Assembly (NCBI GenBank): GCA_030248295.1
Contig: JASANH010000661.1
Coordinates: forward strand, 1 to 64,000
DNA from: Mesodorylaimus sp. YZB2_4
Lineage: Eukaryota; Nematoda; Enoplea; Dorylaimida; Dorylaimidae
DNA length: 64,000 nucleotides
Direction: 5' to 3'
A model generated the notes under the pieces. That model searched no databases, had not been told where the DNA came from, and worked only from the letters and a program-made list of their open reading frames with translations. Below, piece after piece: positions 9,780-22,500 of the stretch. Positions within the stretch are counted from its first letter, which is position 1; each line of letters opens with the position of its first letter. Position numbers and translations under genes: made by a program.

Positions 9780-12690
9780 CTCTGTGTACATACTTTCTAG
9801 GATTGAAAACCATCGTTTATTGTTGGCTGACTAGGTGTGGCTTTTAATTATTTTCATGAGTGGTGGCGAATGTTGCTAAAAATCAACTTTTGACATGCTG
9901 TCCTTCTCTGACATCAGTCTTTTCATTTTTTCTTCCTGAACTTTTATGATTCACAAATCGATGTTGCCCAAGTGGGCGAGGTCAGTGTGCAGTAACAAGA
10001 TTCATCTCAATTCCCTTGTCAGAAAAACTCCGTCATGTCGCTTGATCATCAGTGCATGATTATGAGGACACAGCTCCTGTTCTTGGGCCGCTCATCATGA
10101 GCCACACATCTTTGAGGGACTACTCTGGTCAAGAGAAGGCAGTTTTGTATCACCTTGCTCAGCATGGCCCATGCAGAATACTCGCATCTGGTCCGCGCGG
10201 CCAACAATCGATGGTTGTTACTGGATGTCTCTTGTCGGCTGATAAGCATCAATAAGGAAAAAGCAGGTCAGGAGCGCTGGTTCTTGTATTGTATGACTGT
10301 TGTTGACTTGTTGTTTTTCAGCCAGACTCGGCAGTCTGCGAGAGCGATAGCTCGCAAACACTGTCCCACCATGACTGAAATCACCTTTCTCATCGGCTTT
10401 TCCTTGCGAACCAATAAAGGTGAATTCTTATTTTTGCCGGGTTACTCATCCTCCTCTTTTCATTCCGCTAGATACTGTATGTACCTGTGCAAAATGAACA
10501 ATTTTGGTTTCCTGCTCCTTTGGAAAATATCGTTTTAAGATGTCCTGATTTCAACCCTGCTAACTGCAGCAAACTAAACAAAAAGCACCAACATTCCTTG
10601 GTTGCCTAGAATTAAAGAAGTTAAAATATCGAAGGTGGGGTGCAAGCACAAATGGATTTTTTTTTCGAACCTGTATATTGGTTGATAATTCAGAATTCAT
10701 ACAAGCAATTTGCCGTCTAGTCCCTCCTTAGCTGACGCAAGTCTCTTGCAAAAAAGGCTCCCACGTTATACTCTTTGTAGTCTATTGCATATGACTTCTG
10801 ATAGGTAGTGAGTTTTCACATTGGTAAAGCATTCCGCTGCCGCGCTTATCCCGACAATGGCTCCGCTTCTAGAGCGTCCAGCAAGGACGCTCTACTGTAT
10901 ATTATACTCGTCAAATATACTGATGCACAACCACAGCTTAGCAGCCTCAGTAGCCAAAAAAACGGGGGAAGTTCACGCGAACGTCCACAAAGAACCGCTC
11001 ACGATCAGCCCCAAGCTGTTCAGCTTCACATCCGAAAAAATGGCCGACCCTGGCACAGCAACCCCTTGAAAATCTCAACACAAAAAGATTCAGCGACGAA
11101 TTTTTCTCTTATCGTATAACATCACACAGAACACGCATCTTGCTTTCTTGCCCATCTAACTTCGGCTAAACCAGCACTTTCGCGCCGCACGGCTAACAAA
11201 AATATTCCACCTGCTGGTGGTATCTGTGCTTGACGTCAAGTTCTTAGAGCATAAAAAATTTATTAGCTCGAATCATGATATCGCACCCTCAAAAGAATAA
11301 CCTCTGATATGAGAGCTTTCAGAAAAAACCAAACTTTTCATCTGCAGCTTCAGTGGTTATTGCTGTAGACAGGACTAGTACTTCGTCGTCGACCGCGCCT
11401 GTTGATCAAAAATTGACTCCATCCCCTACAGACAACATCAAAGCATTAGGACCTGCTTGTTTCGCCACGTCAGACCAGCCTTCTTATCTCTGTACGCATT
11501 GAATATTGGCTTTTAATCACCACCAATTCGGATAATCGGTAGAACCGTATGCCATGTTTAGATTGTGATCTGCCAGTCATCGACCAGCCAGATTTTTTTT
11601 AACCGTTTGGCGGGATGCATGGATTAATGGCATAAATACATATGTAGTAAGATCGGCCCGGGTTTTTGCCCGTTTTGCATTGTTTTTTGAATTCCTGGTT
11701 CCTTGACCACTTTAGATGATAACTATGCTAATACTGCTAATCACGCCTTAGTACACCATACAGAATAAAAGCCGACTCGAGACCCCCATGCTGTATGGGG
11801 TGCGGTAAATATTCTGACCCAGTTTAATCATAATTTTCATGATCATTCGCGAGGAAAACACAAACGAAATTTCATCTGGTTCCAGCAAGCTTGTTTCATA
11901 ACACATAATGAATTTTATTCGAAATATCTCCAACACTATAATTATTTCCTGTTATCCCAACCTGCAATCGCGGCGTGCATAACATTTATCGGCAACTGCT
12001 CCCATTTTCGACCAGTTAGTACTTGCTTCACACCATCCAAACTACAATGTTGTTGACTGTGGCCTGCAACATTCCCCAGCGAAATAATCCAAGGCATTAA
12101 GATCTGGCCATAGGGCTCTCCATTATACGGAACTGATCAAAGTTGGGCAGTTCACGTGTTCGCACTCGTATGTACACGTCAAAACTCGCACAGGTGTGTA
12201 GAATTTACGAAAGTAGCGAAAACTTCAGAGTCAGAAAATAGCCTTACACCAAGTCTGAAATTTTAGCCCAAAACTGTCCATTCTCCTCCCCTTGCAACTT
12301 TGGCGGATCTAATTCTGCAAGCTTCAACCAAACTTAAGATTGGGTTTGACTAGAATCCTACGACTCCCAGAATTCGCACTATCGGCTCGTCTCTATTTTT
12401 CAAAACTGAGTAAGATGGCAACACTTACTTTACATTTGGCTCTTGGAATTGGTAATTTAAAAACCATACAGAAATGTCTATAAATTGACTGATTGCTCGC
12501 TATTGCATCTGAAACTGAAGCACAGAATGCGTATATCTCTGATGTAAAAATCAAAGGGGTTCCATGACTTTTGTGGTCATAGAGCCTCTAGCAACCACTT
12601 CAACACATTTGGCTTTACCTCGACTAACTACTCTGAGTAACTACCCCACTGTGATGGCCACAGAACTGCATTAGTGATGGTGCTCTTTTA
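9780..12690. other. Intergenic sequence built largely of duplicated blocks
   Basis: 10515-10652 and 11393-11560 repeat the block at 8985-9262. Between them, about 10653-11392 is an insertion relative to that block, with no terminal repeats or recognisable coding sequence. The rest shows no supported gene. Confidence 0.55.
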
Positions 12691-13354
12691 GGACCTTTCT
12701 TAGACGCTTGGATTTGGATGCCTTGAACGAGGTTGATAAGGCCGACAAGAAAACCGAGAAATATCTCTGGGTCGTTGTTTTTGTTTTATCGTATTCCTCT
12801 GCGGCAGCCCTTGCCTTCATAATAGTCACTCGATACCATGTTGGAAGAACAGTGGTCGCCAAGGAAGCCATGCCGTCCGAAGATAATAAGCTATATTTTC
12901 CACCGATCACCATCTGCTTGACCCACGTTTGGAATACAACCTACATCTCCGAGACGATGACATTTTCCAGGGATAACTTGTTTAAAGCGGAAACCTTGGG
13001 TTTGTCGAAAGAGGACGTAGTCGAGAAATTCGCGATTTATATGAATCTGATACACCCAACATACGATATCGATATGGATCCAGAAATTTTGGAGCTCATG
13101 CATGAGATATACGAGTATAATTTTGGTAGCGACGCAGGAACACAATTCTCCGATTTTCTGTCCGATGCTGTACTTCGACACGACACAATATTTTCAAAAT
13201 GTTTTTATGAAAATGAAAAATTTCCGTGCAATCCCGTTCGACTGACACTGAATTCAGCCACATGTTTTATGCTGCCGGTAAGTGATGGACGGTTATGGTT
13301 TGGATAGGCACCAGTGTTTGCCGTCGGTCCAGCACCGTCGCTTATTAGTCTCTC

Positions 13355-13375
13355 ACCCCTCCCCCCCCCCCTTAC
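13355..13375 (+). repeat. Poly-C tract
   Basis: A run of cytosines broken by one T lies in the intron just after exon 12692-13277. Low complexity. Confidence 0.8.
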
Positions 13376-13724
13376 CAGGCATCGGTCTCTACATGGGGAG
13401 GATAATACGGATAAGCAAGCTTTAGGATCCGGTGGCATATGTGAGGGTGAGTATTATAATGAAAAACCGGTGACATATGTGAGGGTCCTGCACAAAGGTA
13501 CCTAATTAAAATCAGCCTCTACCCATATATAGGCCGGAACTCATCGTGGGCGGTTTTAACAGCAAAAATAATATGGTGGAGCAAGATGCAAAAAAATGGT
13601 CCAGAAGGTGCATTTTGTGGCTTTTCGTGAGTACATATATTGCACATAGAGTATTGCCCATATGGAGGGCTACCAGTGAGGGAACACAGAGAACAACACC
13701 TTTATCTCTCTATTCTCCCCTCCC

Positions 13725-13809
13725 TTACACACCCACACACCCCCCCCCTACCCAAAAAAACAACCACAAAAAAACCACACCAACCCAAAACAAATACCCC
13801 CCCCAAAAA

Positions 13810-13848
<39 letters not shown>
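13725..13848 (+). repeat. Low-complexity CA/C/A tract ending in poly-A
   Basis: Cytosine- and adenine-only sequence (cacacccacacacccccccc, then mixed A/C) ends in an A-run of roughly 35 bases. It is an unreliable region for assembly. It directly precedes a copied exon patch. Confidence 0.85.
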
Positions 13849-13853
13849 TTCAG

Positions 13854-13898
13854 TCCCGTTCGACTGACACTGAATTCAGCCACATGTTTTATGCTGCC
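13854..13898 (+). repeat. 45-nt copied patch of the DEG/ENaC exon end
   Basis: These 45 bases are identical to 13232-13276, the last bases of the first visible exon of copy 2 (coding PVRLTLNSATCFML). The copy stops just before the splice donor and follows the poly-A tract. It carries no donor of its own. Confidence 0.85.
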
Positions 13899-14236
13899 TG
13901 TACTTACAGCCATACAGTACTTACGATTAGCATGGTTACGAAACTGTCACTAGTGGCGCACATGTATAGTTAGGGGACTCTACCATGCCTCCATGGTTCT
14001 ACCCTGACGGATATGGCCTTCGCTTCAAATCTGACTTATTTTATGCATTGTATATTGTACGTACACGCAGCGCAGCGTATTGTATACGTATGTACATACG
14101 CATATTGGTGAGGGTGAGTTAGTATACAGGTATGTGCCACAGATGTTTAGCACTTACCCACAGATGCATATGTAGAAAAAGCATAGTTGACCACCGTCAT
14201 GCAATTAAGGGGGGTGGGGCTAGCTATAATAACTAG

Positions 14237-14318
14237 AACTAAAACAGGAACTCTGAAGCTCCCCATTTCCATTTGACCAGGAACTAAAACAGGAACTCTA
14301 AAGCTCCCCATCTCCATT
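14237..14318 (+). repeat. Direct duplication, about 40-bp unit x2
   Basis: The stretch with gaactaaaacaggaactct followed by aagctccccat occurs twice in tandem with two substitutions. It lies in an intron of DEG/ENaC copy 2. Confidence 0.8.
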
Positions 14319-15519
14319 TCACAAGAAAATGCGGATGTCCTTCTGCTCACTAGCAGAAGGTTTCAAAAGCCAAAAAGGAAAGCATTTTAACTCACCGTGC
14401 CGTCATCCTTGCGATACATACAATTTTCCTTTCGGTCTAAATTTGTCGTACATATACTAGATAAGAATACTCATAGAAACACACAGTATATTCCTGTTTT
14501 TTTCTAACAGGTGGGACACCGACGGAGCAAAGACTTCCCGCTGCAGCATCAAGCGCTCACCACCGAGGTGCGCGGCAATACGTACATGGAAGTTCATATT
14601 GATGTTCCGAAAGAAATGTAGTAACGATAACGAATGACGACAAAATAGACGACTTGGGTCTGCAGCTATTTCTTACCCAGCTTCCCACACCCCTATCGTC
14701 CCCGGACAACATACCCTCAAATTCTCACGCACACATTACCTTCTTCCGAAAAAGGGTCAATCTGATAACCGATTGCAACGGAGAGCAAGACACGACCCCG
14801 GCTGTTAATTCGGCCGATGCGAATAGCTACATCAGATCATACGAGTTATGTATCGGGTTCTCATTTCTTACTAAAGCTTCTCAAATATGCACATGCAACA
14901 TAGTTGCCAGTAATGTAAGACCACTCAACAGCCACATTTGTTCGCCGAAATTGATGGAAGAGTGTGTTAAGCCAAAAGTTAGAGAACGAATATTCGACTC
15001 ATATGAGGTGAGACAATAAAATAGTTGGCATCTGCCTTACCTGCACGACTATATTTTGGGAAGGGGATGTTTTCAAGAAAAATTGTCGGAGACTATGTGA
15101 TGACGAGCGAGCTGTAGTCTCGTCAATCTCCTTTCATGACTTAGAAAATGGTGGCAGCGATAAAACCATGAAGACGGTGTTGACACTGCGCCCGATCTCT
15201 GAACAGGAGGTTCACCATGATGAACACGACTTGTGCACCATTTACGATATTTTAAGCGATGTTGGCGGCCTGATTGGGGTTTATACGGGCCTCTCTTTGG
15301 CTGCCATGATTCGTGTGGTGGCCTTGATTTTCAGAATCAGGTTAAGATCATGTACCCTTCATTCTGTGATGCTAAGACGATAAATCAAGACAGAACATAG
15401 GATACCTGAGAGACATGATAAAATGAGGACATAAGCGGCAGGATTCAAGGTATTGGATCAGTAAGTGTGGTTATACTGTATAACGTATAGATTTCCTGTA
15501 TAGCCTGACTGAGGCTACC

Positions 15520-15840
15520 CAGCCTGCGGCCTAGTGGGTTAGGCGTCCGCCTTTCACGTCAGCCGTGTTCGACTCGTAGCCGGGTAAATCCTGTCGTGCG
15601 TACAGTAATGTGTCCAGTTACCATAGACAGCGCATGCTGTACACTCCCATTCACCCTCGTTTGAGCCGCGGGCTCAGTTTGGTTAAGGCATTGTTTGGGC
15701 CAGAAACCATGACCAGAAGGCCGCGGTTCTGTCCTGGCTGGGAATGGCAATTTAGTTTGTCCGTCGCTGACCTTGCACACCTGGCTCTGGGTCAAGTGGC
15801 TAAGCCGAACGAGAAGAGAGTCAGGGTCCTCGAACATTAG
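15520..15840 (+). mobile_element. tRNA-derived SINE, copy 2 (last intron of DEG/ENaC copy 2)
   Basis: An A-box region (ggcctagtgggttaggcg) is followed by a B-box-like gtgttcgactcg. Then comes a body with accctcgtttgagccgcggg and cttgcacacctggc that is shared with the copy at 37960-38212. The flanking intron is also homologous between the two loci, so both copies descend from one insertion that predates the gene duplication. Confidence 0.8.
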
Positions 15841-16189
15841 TCGGGAAGGTTGCCCTTTTCACCCAAGTATCATCCTGGTCATCCTGATCATCCTGAATAT
15901 TGCCTATGTTTTTACCAGCTTAAGAAAAGCACATGACATGGTTATGAGTAAAGTCGTTTGGCAACTTCTCTCCTGGTTTTATTCCGAACGAGTTCCACTC
16001 ACGGCCTGTGCGGATTGGGATAAACCATTGTTACATGAAGCCGTTATAACTGGCAAACACGCACCACTGGAGGAAAACCGCATTGCTCCTAGACATCGGC
16101 GGACTGTGATTCGTGTCAGCCGCACTATCAACGTTATTGGACAGGACAGCACAATCGAAGAAAAGAAGTAAGGCATCTACATATACTCG

Positions 16190-17040
16190 TGCATACCCGT
16201 GCAGACTTTGTAAAGCAACCACCAACTAACTTTGCTGTCCTTGCCTATTTACTGAACTGTGCAGTACTATCAAATGAAGTCTGCGGAAGACCCCTCTGTA
16301 TCCTATTGTCAGATGAATGGAAACAGACCTGGACGAAGTATTTTTCCACTCCACCCACAGTTTTCGCAAAGCCTAACCCGAGTTGACTTTGCATGAAAGG
16401 TCTAACTAGTTATGGTGACAGTTTTCAAAGTGCACTAGACTCGGTATTGTGACAGTTGTAGTTGGCGATCCATCACACTCGTCCTGCACCTATGGGCTAC
16501 CTAGGTAGGTGGGCGTTTACCCACAGAATGAATGGGAGCAGCGTAAAGATAATTAATGCATTTGTTTATGGTTTGGTGAACTTGAGTAAATTTCTACAAC
16601 TCGAGTGCAGGAAATTGATGTGTAACATTCATGAAATGATTCCACACGTTGGCTCTGATGGTAGTGGACGATCCTAGGTCCCTGCGCAGCGCACGTGGCT
16701 GTGATCTTCAGTTTTGTTCTAGTTACCCCAAGTAACACTGCCTTAAAATCCGAGATCATTGATCACCCATGACTTATCGATGTGCGTTGCTACCATATCG
16801 AAGCACGCCCACATCAAAGCAGCGACACCTAGTCTGCACCCAGATCCTTGTACAGTATTAAGACTAACATGACGCAACATGATGTGGTGCTACTTCGTGG
16901 GTGATCAGGACACATATGCATTTTTATCATATACAATATACTATGCTCGTCTCTCGAGAATTATGATACAGAATGACACGGCAAGGCCGCGAAACATTAT
17001 GCAGTGATTGTGAGCAACTGAAAAGAGTCTTAAAAAAAAG
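16190..17040. other. Intergenic, no supported gene
   Basis: It separates the DEG/ENaC copy 2 stop from the convergent SLC17 gene. Nothing conserved was seen. Confidence 0.5.
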
Positions 17041-17044
17041 GACT

Positions 17045-19612
17045 TCAATCATTTGAATGAGGAGCAGCTTTTTCATTCAACGGTTCAGGCAGAAGGGATC
17101 CGATTTCCGTTGCTTTGACTAAGTCGGGTAAGTGATACGTTTGGACAAGACGCATCGATTGGTTTCCACCTGCTCTTTTCATTGGCTTCAATTCACGTCC
17201 ATTCAACAATTCTGCTGGCGCATGTCCTGTAGAATTGGCTCTCGCCCACTCCTGAACTTCAGCTGAAAAAGTTGATCTGAAAACACTTTTAGGACTGGAA
17301 GACATAAAATGCGTACCAGTGCCGAAAAACAAGAAATGGATTCCTGATGCGACCAAAATTGCGGCCATGATGTAAAAGACCAAACGCCACTCGCTGGCAG
17401 TTCCCTAAACAGGCATTCGAATTCGTACGGCAAATCACTGGGACCATGGATACTCTTACATGGACTGTAATTAGGCCGACCACGTAAGGAGAGACAACAG
17501 CAGCCAACTGGCCCGCGAATCGAGCGATCCCATTCACGATACCAGTGTAAGCTGGGGCGATGCATAGAAGGCTGGTAAAGAAGCCCGGTATCTGCGCTGA
17601 GAACACGCCATTGGCCGCGGTCAGGAAGATGACTGCCCACTCAGTCTGTGTGCAGTCAGCGTGACCAGCAGCAACGAGAAAGGCTGCTACAGCTAATGTA
17701 CCTACAAGAGGAGACGTTTGACTGATATCACCGCTACACGTTTGCTGAACCTACCAATGCAGTTAAAGAACTTGCAGATCCCCTTATGACCAATCTTGGA
17801 ACGTGATTTCATGTAGTCGGCTGCCACAGCCATTACAATCTTGGATATCCACTGAGACAGATATGGCACAGCGCTAAGTAAACCATTCTGAAACGTGCCC
17901 AACATTTTCAATCAGTGATTGATAGATGGTGAGTTCAATAATGGACTGCGGGCTATCCGCTCTGCCTATGACGGATTAGGATATCCGTGTCATCTACCAC
18001 TGACCTCGATGACGGATCATGTTTCTCGGGAGTGACAGCGCAACCACCCCAATTTTTTCTTATTTTAAATATAGCACCAATAAACAACTGAAAGAGCACA
18101 TACCTGCTTCAGGTCGAAGTGCAATGCCTCCTTGTAGTAAGTTGGGATATAGGAGCCCAGTGTGGTGGCCATGACACCGTTGGCAATCGAGCAAAGGATG
18201 CAACTCCACAAGGCCATCGAGGTCAGTAACTGGCGCCATGGCACGTGACCCGTGATTTCCTAAATGCGTAATTCTACATATATGGGGACTCAGGGTCAGA
18301 CGTCGAACTGAAGCATACCTTACGACTGGCATAGCTCTTTTCGTTCTCTGAGCCCAGCGATCTCTCGATGTATTGCCGTTCTGCTTCTGATAACCAACGA
18401 CTTTTCGAAGGTTTATCTTCCACAAATACGTACCACAAGGCGGCAGCAATCAAAATGAAAAAGCCTAAACAATCAAGTCAAGCTCGCTCAGAGTCTTCTT
18501 GCAAAAATCTTATGCAAGTGCAGCCCTAGATTTGGAAATTTCCAGTTTGAGTGCACAAAAGACTATATCTCACGCGTATGTCACACGACACGCCTAACTA
18601 CGGGATCTCCTGGAACAAACATCCATACGTACCGTTTACATAAAATATACTTGGCCATCCCCCAAGGAACTCTTTCTGTTGGCACAAATAGGCATTCAAT
18701 GGCATGCCAATAATCATAGCAATTTGATTTCCTGAAATGACAGCAGCCCGCAATGAGTAGGGCTTGCCCCGCAGTGGACCCAGTCTCATACAGTACCTGC
18801 AGTATACAATGCCAGCACAGTGCTGCGACCTTCATTGGGAATCCAACGAGAGATAATAACCGTTATTGCTGGATTCAGGACAGCCTACATAAACATGCTA
18901 ATAAAGCTTGAATGCGAGAGCATAGTCCAAACGTCTTACCTGACCACCTACACCCATAATGAACCGAATCACGAACATGGGTGCAATACTGGTGCTGATT
19001 GATGCCGCTAGTGGACTGAGCATACATCCGCTCATCAGAAGAACGAAAGAGGCGAGGACAATAAATTTGGGACTATATCGATTGGCTAACCAGCCTGCTG
19101 GAAGGCCAGACAGCACACCACCCCAGTAGATGGCCGAAAAGAGCAAGCCTTGTTCAGAGCTGGACCAAGTGAGCGAGCCCTATAACATCGTATTGTGCAC
19201 GCGGCTTTGGAGCAAGGGATAGTCGACTTACATCATATTCACTGCTGATAAGTTCCGTGGCATCGCAAACTTTGGGAATCATTGCTTTTTTTATCATGCT
19301 GCTATTTACACCTGATGCAAGATCATGTTCTGCATCAGCCAACGCTAGAGCAGTGGTGTTAACCATGCAGACAATGGCCATGCTGAGGGTATTACGGACG
19401 AGTGCATTGGCCAACATGGCACAACACAGGACCAAGGCCAAGTGCAGCCGGAAAGTACGAAAATGCCAGAAGCCTGAAAGCAAAAGTACGATGATTATAA
19501 AAGGCGTATTCCCAAAGCGTGACTTACCATGCACCTTTCCATTCTTCCCACTACCCTTCTCAAAATCAGGCATTTCCTTAGAAACAGGTTTATAGCACCA
19601 CAGAGTGACCAT
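17045..19612 (-). CDS. SLC17-family (sialin/vesicular glutamate-type) MFS transporter
   Basis: Ten exons splice in phase (approximate): 19612-19528, 19475-19232, 19179-18940, 18884-18797, 18731-18633, 18464-18319, 18259-18104, 17888-17755, 17701-17460, 17404-17045, giving about 597 residues with about 12 TM segments. Family features: TM1 LVLCCAMLANALVRNTLSMA with the conserved Arg; SSEQGLLFSAIYWGGVLSG; motif-A-like GWLANRYSPK; a GVGGQ/AVLNPAI..ISRWIPNEGRS stretch; the cytoplasmic middle loop KPSKSRWLSEAERQYIERSL, typical of SLC17; and a long hydrophilic tail. An extracellular loop after TM1 contains NTT and NSS glycosylation sites. SLC17 proteins carry organic anions (phosphate, sialic acid, acidic amino acids) in lysosomal, synaptic-vesicle or plasma membranes; the substrate cannot be read from the sequence. 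All introns are GT-AG and no lesion was seen. The start is the first ATG in exon 1. Confidence 0.9.
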
Positions 19613-19739
19613 CCTGATCGATGCAAGTGCCGGACTGGGATGGGGCGCAAAAATGAACGTGCTTCGAGAACAATTCCACTTATGACGTTTCCAATAGAAT
19701 TGCCACTAGCTTCTCGAATATCAAGGCGAGAGCGCTAAA

Positions 19740-22130
19740 AGAGAGGCACAACAGTTGCTAGTTCTGCAAAATACCACCACCCCACCCCGTTCGTATCAGC
19801 TAGGTATATATCAACATGGCAAGTGTCCAGGAGCTCTCAATTTGGACAGCTACTCCTCATGACAAGACTTCACCCAGAGACGACCCCAGATAATAAATTA
19901 TAGGATAGTTATGGTTTCCATTCCAGATAAGTATTTAGGCGTGGCCGGTGAGAAAACCCGTACTTAAAAAGAGAGTCCAAACAAAAAAGTTGGCTCTGTC
20001 TTGAATGTACACATGCATGGATAAGTGACAAACGGGTAGCACTCTTTGAAAGAAATGTCAAGTCCGTTTAGGCACTGACGAATTCGGCGAAACCCATCTT
20101 ATGCGAGCTTGCACATTGCAAGAAGGGCTGTCATTGGCCCTTGTCTCGCGAGCTGGCTTGAGACACTCGAACGATCCTATTACAGTAAGGCCTCGTCCGC
20201 CACCCAGTGCTGCGAGTAGTCTCCTTCGGTCGCGTCTATGACGCCTCTCATCCTAGAATCTCTTTTGAATAGAATCAACCAGTATCGTCCAGCACGTGCT
20301 GGCCAGTGGTGCTCCTCAGGGTCGCGCATGGACGACAGTGTATGAGAAATAGAACGATGTGTACTTCATTCATTTCTGGCAAAACTTCTCAATCAAGTCT
20401 TTTTTCATTCATAAATATCTGCAACTCAACACAGCGGGGACTCTAAATTATAAATAAGAAACGGTCTATAAATAGATCAGGTTCGAGCAACCTAACGAGC
20501 GCGTTAAACTCGTGCAGGCCTAATCTCACGCATTTCACCAAAGTATAAACAAACGATAACGAGAATAGGATTAGTTCAAAACAAAGGGACCCATTGGCAT
20601 TCCCAGAGCAAGGGTGCCAGTGGGATATTTCCAAGCAGAAAACCCCAACTAATAAACGTTAGCCACTCATGCATGCTTCGAGAAACCGGCCATAAACACT
20701 TATATACCCGTTTATGGATATTTTTCTCTTATGGGGAAAACAAAGGTTCCAACTTTTTTTAGATGTTTTGGCATTGTCCTAATCAAACTGTGTTGACACA
20801 AGGAGCGTTGTCAGCAGCATACATTTGTCTTTTCATGCCTAAAGCATGCCCTTTGTGTTGGATTAGGCCGTCACTGAGGTGGATGCTCATCGATTCATGT
20901 CAATGACTAGTTTTGCTAAGTGCAGTCAAGTCTTCTTTACTTTTATTCCCTTGTTTGCGTGCACTGGCCTGAATGACTGATTGCACTTGTGCAGTGTTTT
21001 TGCGTCTTGCAAAAAATGTTTCGTTACGAACTCATTCAGCCCCAACATCGTGTGATCTGTATGGCATTAGGGCATGAACCTGCTAGGCAGTCAAAACAGC
21101 ACGAAAATAATCGCAAAAGGCATCTACCGTAGATCAGCACGGAGCCAACAACAGGTCTCATATCCAGCGTTTGACAAGCTGACTCGTGTCTTACATTGTG
21201 AGCAAGAGGTGTAAACCCGTCAGCAGTCCTGGCGTAGTGAAAGGATGTACATGCTCAGTATGGTACAGTATATCTGCTTACTGAGGGAAGGTTCACTTTA
21301 ACGAATACAATTAATTTTACGAATAGCAACAAAAAATCAGCTTATTCCATGTTTTCTGAATTGAGATGTGCCTAAAAAACTAGTTTATCAACTGAAGATG
21401 CTTCCTGTTGTTCATCCATAGGACCTGTACTTATATGGTGTTTGCACGCCCGTCGGGCACAGGAGCACTTTTGCGAATGCTGCCTGACACAGTATCCTAC
21501 AAAGTTGGCACTGCAAGCATGGTCAGCTAGATATCATATGCATAGAATCGAAAGCCTACACCAGATCCCGCTGAACTGCACTGCTCAGCGCTCATCTGTT
21601 GGGACGTGTGAACCCCACATGTTAGGGAATGACGTAGGGAAAAGCTGGAATACTGTATGACAGCGTGGCTTGGCAGAACTAGTTACATGGACGAAAGCAG
21701 GCTACATCGCCCGCGCTATCCTTCGAGGTTGCGCTAGCGCTTGATGTACGACTATGGCACAACTCCTATTCACTGACATCTACAGTAGAACAAACCAATT
21801 AGCATCCAGAAATGCTACTATAATCATGTATACTGTAGTTACCCTAGTTCTGTTTTCCCTGAACCAAACCGACTTCATTCACCCTATCTTTCTCGTTGGT
21901 TCCACAAACATCGAAAATAACCAAACCACACACGTACTTATTCCTACATCCTGGGCCCTCTACCCAGCACTAGCCTGTATTCCTGCACAAAATTCATATC
22001 CAAACTTATCTTGAAAGCTGTGTGTTGACATTTACTTGAATTTGCATTATGATCAACACCAAAGCACGACATGTACACACTTAAGTTCACGCTCAAGCGC
22101 AAAGTTCTCGCTCAAGCGGCAACCCGCATC
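19740..22130. other. Long intergenic stretch, no supported gene
   Basis: No exon with splice or family support was seen on either strand. It probably holds the upstream region of the SLC17 gene. Confidence 0.5.
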
Positions 22131-22134
22131 AGCA

Positions 22135-22400
22135 TCAGAGTGTCATTTGTTGATTTTGCCAAACAGTGTCGTGCTCGTCATTTAATAATTGCTGAATTTG
22201 GCGAGATATTCGGCGCGCATTTTCTTCGGGTAAGGAATCTAATGTCTTGCCAACATAATCGCCTAAAAAGGAAGGAATTATTTTTTCGTTGTTTCTCGCA
22301 ATCGGATATCTTTCACGGAATGTATCTGCTATGAATCTTTGATGCATTTCACAGTTGAAATTATCATCATTACGACCAGACTGGCTGATGCGACTTATTG
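22135..22400 (-). CDS. BESS-motif-like exon (unrecognised protein, 3' end)
   Basis: A frame open from about 22400 ends with a TGA just below 22138. It encodes MHQRFIADTFRERYPIARNN, then EKIIPSFLGDYVGKTLDSLP and EENARRISRQIQQLLNDEHD. The last part resembles the BESS motif (…LP.e.r.ri..qIqqLL.d) at the C terminus of insect MADF/BESS chromatin proteins. The resemblance is by eye and modest. No upstream exon or domain was found. It could also be a transposon-derived protein end. Confidence 0.4.
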
Positions 22401-22424
22401 TAGTACAGTCAAGATATATTACAA

Positions 22425-22500
22425 AGTTCGAGGCCTAACTGGGACTCGAACCTGAGTCCCTGGCATTACTTCCAGGGTTCATCTGATCACGCTGTACTCT
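22425..22500 (-). repeat. tRNA/SINE-like B-box remnant
   Basis: The minus strand carries a perfect Pol III B box (ggttcgagtcc) and an anticodon-arm-like ccctgg...ccaggg hairpin, but the T stem does not pair. It is therefore not a functional tRNA, and most likely an old tRNA-derived SINE. Confidence 0.35.

Larger units (their letters stand above)
12692..16171 (+). pseudogene. DEG/ENaC sodium-channel gene, copy 2 (least damaged, still frameshifted)
   Basis: Exons: 12692-13277, after a tgctcttttag acceptor and before a normal gtaagt donor (TM1 near YLWVVVFVLSYSSAAALAF, then FPPITICLTHVWNTTY); 14511-15007 (from a ttctaacag acceptor to gtgaga); 15060-15340 (SDVGGLIGVYTGLSLAAMIR, pore with Gly-Leu-Ser and TM2); 15919-16171 (tail from SLRKAHDMVMSK to a TAA). 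Single reading frames link the exon ends in phase. Problems: one base is missing near 14617 (gaaagaaatgtag, where copy 1 has gacaatgtg), giving a stop; the acceptor before 15060 reads gg instead of ag; and no counterpart of the second exon (FFTPFELKTLR) was found between 13.3 and 14.5 kb. A SINE sits in the last intron. An upstream first exon was not found. Confidence 0.83.

Noticed and set aside
13810..13898. Processed (retrocopied) pseudogene because of the poly-A next to an exon copy
   Set aside because: The poly-A precedes rather than follows the 45-nt sense-strand patch, and the patch stops at an exon end without joining the next exon.
13546..13953. Lys-rich open frame through the poly-A tract
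   Set aside because: Low-complexity translation of an A-run with no splice or family support.
22425..22500. tRNA gene on the minus strand
   Set aside because: The B box is perfect but the T stem does not pair and no proper acceptor or D arm is seen.
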